Shown here piece by piece: positions 23,914-25,250 of a stretch of 25,250 nucleotides of DNA (within the stretch, counting starts at the first letter, position 1; every line of letters starts with the position of its first letter). Under the pieces are notes generated by a model. The model saw only the letters and a list, made by a program, of their open reading frames with translations, was not told where the DNA came from and did no database searches. The position numbers and the translations under genes were made by a program. Location: contig JAAZNO010000108.1 in NCBI GenBank assembly GCA_012798275.1, forward strand, positions 1-25,250, given 5' to 3'. This DNA is from Chloroflexota bacterium. Lineage in GTDB: Bacteria > Chloroflexota > Anaerolineae > B4-G1 > SLSP01.

Positions 23914-23922
23914 ATTATACCA
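23914..23922 (-). promoter_or_regulatory. Extended -10 promoter (TGGTATAAT) of the second LCP gene
   Basis: TGGTATAAT on the minus strand, with a predicted start near 23907 and a leader of about 113 nt. No clear -35 is seen. The leader contains a small hairpin (GCGCTTAGCGC near 23847-23857). Confidence 0.55.
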
Positions 23923-23974
23923 TGAATAACCCCTGTAATGGAAAGGCCCTGCGCCAGCACACGAATGAAAATAA

Positions 23975-24045
23975 CGTGTGAACGTAGCGTGACGACCAGA
24001 GACTACAACGGCCCTCTGTTCACGGCTCACTGACTTCTATTCTCG
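23975..24045 (-). repeat. Dispersed repeat, copy 7
   Basis: On the minus strand CGAGAATAGAAGTCAGTGAG continues into CCGTGAACAGAGGG and ends with CACGCTACGTTCACACGTT, which resembles the CGTTCGCACGTT tail of copy 4. The TAG inside its head is the stop codon of the glycosyltransferase gene (24037-24039). Confidence 0.6.
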
Positions 24046-25248
24046 ATGGCGCATGTCCCCCTGGAGCGGCGAGGCTTTTTCGTTTCTGGCGTCCAGGAGC
24101 TGCAACAACGCCGCCTCCCACTGCGGGAGGAGCACTTCGGGATCGTAATGGGCCGTCACAAAGCGCTGCCCGGCTTGCCCGAGGCGCTCGCGCTCCTCCG
24201 GGCAGCGCAGCAGGCGGATCACGGCCTCCGCAAAGGGTTCCGGCGCGTCCGCGATGAGGAGGTGTTCGCCGGGAATAGCGCCCAAACCGTGATTGCTGAC
24301 CGTCGTCGCGACCACCGGAATCCCCATCCCCATGGCGTCCACCACTTTCTGCAGCAATCCTCCCGCCACCTGCAGCGGCGCGACGACCACATCCGCCGCC
24401 TGATACCAGGGCGCCAGATCGGGGACGAAACCGACGACGAAGACGCGCTGTCCATCGTGCCGGGCGCGCACGCTTGCGGGCGGATCGGCTCCCACGATGT
24501 AGAAGCGCGCTTCAGGCGCGGCCTGCGCGATGGCGGGCCAGATGGCGTCGAGGAACCACAGCACCGCCTCGCGGTTGTAAGCGCGCGACATCGCTCCGAC
24601 GAAGAGGACGTTCGCGCCGCGGGGAACTGCCGCCGGTGCATCCGCAGCCGGATGAAACGCCGGCGCAAGCGGCAACAGCAGCACGGGCTGCGGCGCACAG
24701 CGCGCGGCTAACAGGCGACGGTCGCCTTCGGAGATGGCGGCGACCAGGTCAAAGCGGCGGTAGAGCCGGGGCTCCAGGGTGAGGAATACGGCGCGCAGCC
24801 CACGACTGCGCCAGCGCGCGGCACCGCGTTGTCGCGCTGCTTGCTGTTCCATGAGAAACCAGTTCACGTCGTGGGCGCGGATCGAAGTCGGCGCGCCGCG
24901 CAGGCCCAAGACGACGGCTCCCGTCTGCGCGAATTCGATATGGAGGACGTCGGGACGCACGTCGCGGAGGGTGCGTTGCGTGGCGTGACGCAAGGCCAGG
25001 TAGCTGCGCAACAGCGCCAGCGGACGCGGGCCGGGCAGCGAGCGATGATGGGGGACGGTCACTACCCGCTCGCAGAGCGCCGCGGTTACGGGCAACAGGG
25101 GACGCTCGACCTCCTGAATCCGCGCCACGAGGGTGAGACGATGTCCGCGCTGATGGAGCAGCTCCATGAGGCGGTAGACGGATTCGCCGCCGGCGTGCCC
25201 TACCCCAGGGGCAGGAAATTGCTTGTAGGCAATCAGGATGTGCGCCAT
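24037..25248 (-). CDS. GT4-family (GT-B fold) glycosyltransferase
   Basis: A glycosyltransferase of 403 residues. The N-terminal domain has AGGESVYRLMELLHQRGHRLTLV (near 19-41) and DVLHIEFAQTGAVVL. The C-terminal domain has VLFVGAMSRAYNREAVLWFL, FYIVGADPP, VVGFVPDLAPWYQAADVVVAPL and GGLLQKVVDAMGMGIPVVATT, the GT4 donor-binding region. Donor and acceptor are unknown. The ATG at 25246-25248 is two bases from the window edge, so its ribosome-binding site cannot be seen; MAHILIAYKQFP is a typical beginning. The stop codon falls inside a dispersed repeat, so the last residues (MRHRE) may derive from repeat sequence. Proximity to the LCP genes suggests a role in surface glycan assembly. Confidence 0.93.
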   Translation of the reverse strand: MAHILIAYKQFPAPGVGHAGGESVYRLMELLHQRGHRLTLVARIQEVERPLLPVTAALCERVVTVPHHRSLPGPRPLALLRSYLALRHATQRTLRDVRPDVLHIEFAQTGAVVLGLRGAPTSIRAHDVNWFLMEQQAARQRGAARWRSRGLRAVFLTLEPRLYRRFDLVAAISEGDRRLLAARCAPQPVLLLPLAPAFHPAADAPAAVPRGANVLFVGAMSRAYNREAVLWFLDAIWPAIAQAAPEARFYIVGADPPASVRARHDGQRVFVVGFVPDLAPWYQAADVVVAPLQVAGGLLQKVVDAMGMGIPVVATTVSNHGLGAIPGEHLLIADAPEPFAEAVIRLLRCPEERERLGQAGQRFVTAHYDPEVLLPQWEAALLQLLDARNEKASPLQGDMRHRE

Positions 25249-25250
25249 GG

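Overview
The window is high-GC, densely coded DNA from a bacterium. The gene set fits a member of the Chloroflexota (Anaerolineae-like), but this is an inference from gene content and style: an ArnT/PMT-like glycosyltransferase with a C-terminal beta domain, a baeRF-type release-factor homologue with a zinc ribbon, paired LytR-CpsA-Psr proteins, a bacterial PH-domain membrane protein beside recR, and many GTG starts. There is no rRNA, tRNA, CRISPR array, transposase, integrase or phage gene, so this is chromosomal backbone peppered with short intergenic repeats.

Layout. (1) 1-7370, all on the minus strand, read right to left: dnaX, ybaB and recR (the usual clamp-loader/recombination cluster), then a PH-domain membrane protein, a Cof-type HAD phosphatase, a divergent Sua5/YrdC protein and a large membrane glycosyltransferase. 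From ybaB on these genes are spaced by 1-33 nt or overlap. A 26-unit heptanucleotide array (5516-5697) separates dnaX from ybaB. (2) 7371-9051: a near-consensus plus-strand promoter, a leader with a 20-codon ORF ending in a hairpin loop, then a baeRF-like protein and a bidirectional terminator. (3) 9052-14135, minus strand: an NDP-sugar nucleotidyltransferase, a class I aminotransferase, gatB and glutamate dehydrogenase, a glutamate/glutamine-centred set. (4) 14354-19318: a 5-kb segment bounded by two inverted copies of a roughly 120-130-bp repeat. It holds gatC-gatA (minus) and a divergent operon of M50 protease, HD-domain protein and GT4 glycosyltransferase (plus). (5) 19548-20906: a small PII-like signalling protein followed 15 nt later by a sodium/calcium-exchanger-family transporter. 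(6) 20985-25248, minus strand: two tandem LCP cell-envelope phosphotransferase paralogues, each with its own TGGTATAAT promoter element and separated by a terminator, then a second GT4 glycosyltransferase.

How the genes fit together. Replication/recombination, amino-acid and tRNA-amidation, and envelope glycan assembly dominate. GatCAB consumes glutamine and releases glutamate, which links it to the dehydrogenase and aminotransferase. The nucleotidyltransferase, three glycosyltransferases and two LCP proteins could all feed cell-surface polysaccharide assembly.

The most interesting signals are the PII-like/CaCA transporter pair, a dispersed intergenic repeat family with a conserved AAATAGA head and period-7/8 tails (seven copies here), the leader ORF/hairpin before the baeRF gene, a release-factor homologue with GRGSS in place of GRGGQ, and a Sua5-like protein without its SxSAN motif.
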